Assembly (NCBI GenBank): GCA_964344255.1
Contig: CAYFMQ010000017.1
Location: 1-64,000, forward strand
Reading direction: 5' to 3'
Source: JAJFIE01 sp964344255
GTDB lineage: Bacteria > Pseudomonadota > Alphaproteobacteria > Rhodospirillales > Casp-alpha2
DNA length: 64,000 bases
Below the pieces are notes generated by a model. The model was not told the origin of the DNA and did not search any database. It saw only the letters and a list, made by a program, of their open reading frames with translations. The position numbers were made by a program, and so were the translations under genes. Below are positions 62,928 to 64,000 of the stretch, in pieces; position 1 is the first letter of the stretch; each line of letters starts with the position of its first letter.

Positions 62928-63700
62928 TGCCATACCTTCCAAGGAGCATTCCCACTATCCCAGAGATCGTTTAGGATTATTTTTTCTCGTAAGGTGTCCA
63001 TCGGTTGCCAGAAACCCTCATGCTTGAAAGCGGAGAGTTGTCCATCTCGCGCTAGACTGGCTAGTGGTTCATTTTCCCAGCTGGTCTGGTCGCCTTCAAT
63101 ACGATCGATAACATCGGGATGCAGGATAAAGAAGCCGCCATTGATCCAGCTGCCATCGCCATCGGGCTTTTCTTGGAAATGATCCACAGCGTTATCTGAA
63201 CCAAGCTTCAAAGCGCCATAGCGGCCAGGTGGGCGGGTTGCGGTCAGAGTAGCTTGTCTACCATGTTGATTGTGAAATGCTATTAGTTTTGAAATGTCCA
63301 CGTTTCCAACACCATCGCCATAGGTGAAACAGAAATTCTCATTACTATCAAGATAGTTTCTTACACGCTTTAGGCGTCCACCGGTCAACGTGTTTTCCCC
63401 TGTATCTACAAGTGTTACGGTCCAAGGTTCGGCATGATTTTGATGCACCTGCATCTGATTGTTTTTCATGCAAAATGTCACATCTGATTGGTGTAGAAAG
63501 TAATTGGCAAAGTACTCTTTAATCACATAACCCTTGTAACCACAGCAAATAATGAAATCATTCACACCGTAGTATGAGTATGTCTTCATGATGTGCCAGA
63601 GAATGGGCTTGTGGCCAATTTCAACCATTGGTTTGGGCTTTAGGTCAGTTTCTTCAGAGAGTCTAGTGCCAAGTCCTCCTGCTAGAATTACTGCTTTCAA
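62924..63700 (-). CDS. rfbF: glucose-1-phosphate cytidylyltransferase
   Basis: The enzyme makes CDP-glucose from CTP and glucose-1-phosphate. The 258-residue protein has the nucleotide site 'ILAGGLGTRLSEETDLKPKP', 'FTYGDGVGNVDISKLI' (metal Asp) and 'EKPDGDGSWINGGFF', all diagnostic of RfbF/DdhA. It starts with TTG 63700, preceded by AGGAG, overlapping the fcl stop (TTGA). Confidence 0.97.
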   Translation of the reverse strand: MKAVILAGGLGTRLSEETDLKPKPMVEIGHKPILWHIMKTYSYYGVNDFIICCGYKGYVIKEYFANYFLHQSDVTFCMKNNQMQVHQNHAEPWTVTLVDTGENTLTGGRLKRVRNYLDSNENFCFTYGDGVGNVDISKLIAFHNQHGRQATLTATRPPGRYGALKLGSDNAVDHFQEKPDGDGSWINGGFFILHPDVIDRIEGDQTSWENEPLASLARDGQLSAFKHEGFWQPMDTLREKIILNDLWDSGNAPWKVWQ

Positions 63701-64000
63701 TTATTTTCTCCTTTGAAACTGTTGTAGGTTGTGATGAGGCCATTCAGAAAGTTTGTGCTGGGTTTCCATCCAATATTAACTAGCCTCTGACTATTCAATA
63801 GCTTTCTTTTACTACCATCTGGTTTATATAAGTCATACTCAATTTCACCAGAGTAATCAGTGACATTTTTTATTATCTCGGCAAGTTCTTTGATCGTTAG
63901 ATCTGTTCCTGTACCTACATTAACATGACTGCACATCGGCTCTGTGTATTGATCATAAGTATGCTTTTCTAAGTTCATAACGTAGGTACAGGCGCTAGCC
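63697..64000 (-). CDS. fcl: GDP-L-fucose synthase, C-terminal part (runs off the window)
   Basis: The visible ~100 residues ('ASACTYVMNLEKHTYDQY', 'CSHVNVGTGTDLTIKELAEI', 'YDLYKPDGSKRKLLNSQRLV', then 'IGWKPSTNFLNGLITTY') match the end of GDP-4-keto-6-deoxymannose epimerase/reductase. The gene continues past base 64000, so the ATG inside it is not the real start. It indicates a fucose pathway next to the CDP-sugar genes. Confidence 0.88.
   Translation of the reverse strand, partial: ASACTYVMNLEKHTYDQYTEPMCSHVNVGTGTDLTIKELAEIIKNVTDYSGEIEYDLYKPDGSKRKLLNSQRLVNIGWKPSTNFLNGLITTYNSFKGENN

Noticed and set aside
1..64000. CRISPR arrays, rRNA or tRNA genes
   Set aside because: No regularly spaced repeats were seen, and no cloverleaf with a T-loop GTTCRA motif or rRNA-like stretch was recognised by eye; short tRNAs could still be missed without a search program.

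Overview
The left 56 kb reads as the chromosome of an alphaproteobacterium, most likely a free-living, flagellated member of the Rhodospirillales or a relative. This rests on gene content and order: an iscR-led hybrid ISC/SUF operon, the block prfB / PBP1A / amiC / rne, glnE, an EipB-type envelope protein, a DUF983 protein and fliL. A run of Ns (50933-50994) shows that the sequence is a scaffold.

Layout. 1-5.4 kb: palindromes, a small secreted protein, an ATM1-type exporter, mnmA, DUF983, a VOC protein and tenA. 5.4-14.6 kb: one leftward Fe-S biogenesis block (cysE, iscR, iscS, sufB, sufC, sufD, sufS, sufU, sufT, iscA-like, fdx). 14.8-27.6 kb: hydrolase, anmK, tyrS, a large AsmA-like protein, glnE, a peroxiredoxin, DUF455, fliL, and prfB with an intact programmed +1 frameshift site. 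27.7-35.1 kb: acetyltransferase, PBP1A, amidase, and RNase E behind a long leader. 35.2-43.9 kb: aminotransferase and a group of envelope proteins (gamma-GT-like, M48/TPR, DUF3047, DsbA-like, PDZ-only, EipB), then a deacetylase-fold hydrolase. 44.1-50.2 kb: PhyH dioxygenase, ATC-hydrolase-like, gloB, then a sigma-54 module: dyad, -24/-12 promoter, a degenerate histidine-kinase ATPase domain and a convergent LuxO-like regulator; then a purine permease. 50.5-56.2 kb: a small-molecule cluster (M81, VOC with a frameshift, GcvT-like, TauD-like, nitronate monooxygenase, truncated enolase-superfamily gene).

Near 56.19 kb the sequence changes abruptly. A truncated enolase-superfamily gene abuts a truncated Wzx flippase on the other strand, and from there to the right end the window is a surface-polysaccharide locus with more AT-rich, patchy composition. 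Read from right to left: fcl (partial), rfbF, rfbG, a 3,5-epimerase, a TylC-type C-methyltransferase and an NAD-dependent epimerase/reductase. These overlap or nearly touch and together predict a CDP-activated, C-methyl-branched 6-deoxyhexose. Next comes a decayed zone in which an ABC-permease start is fused to an epimerase tail and split by a 370-bp internally deleted IS5-type element with TTAG target duplications. A PhyH dioxygenase, a putative glycosyltransferase and the flippase fragment follow.

The most interesting signals are the LuxO-like / sigma-54 / degenerate-kinase module at 46.58-48.72 kb, the predicted branched-sugar pathway, the IS-split composite pseudogene, and the double truncation at 56.19 kb, which could be a real rearrangement or an assembly chimera.
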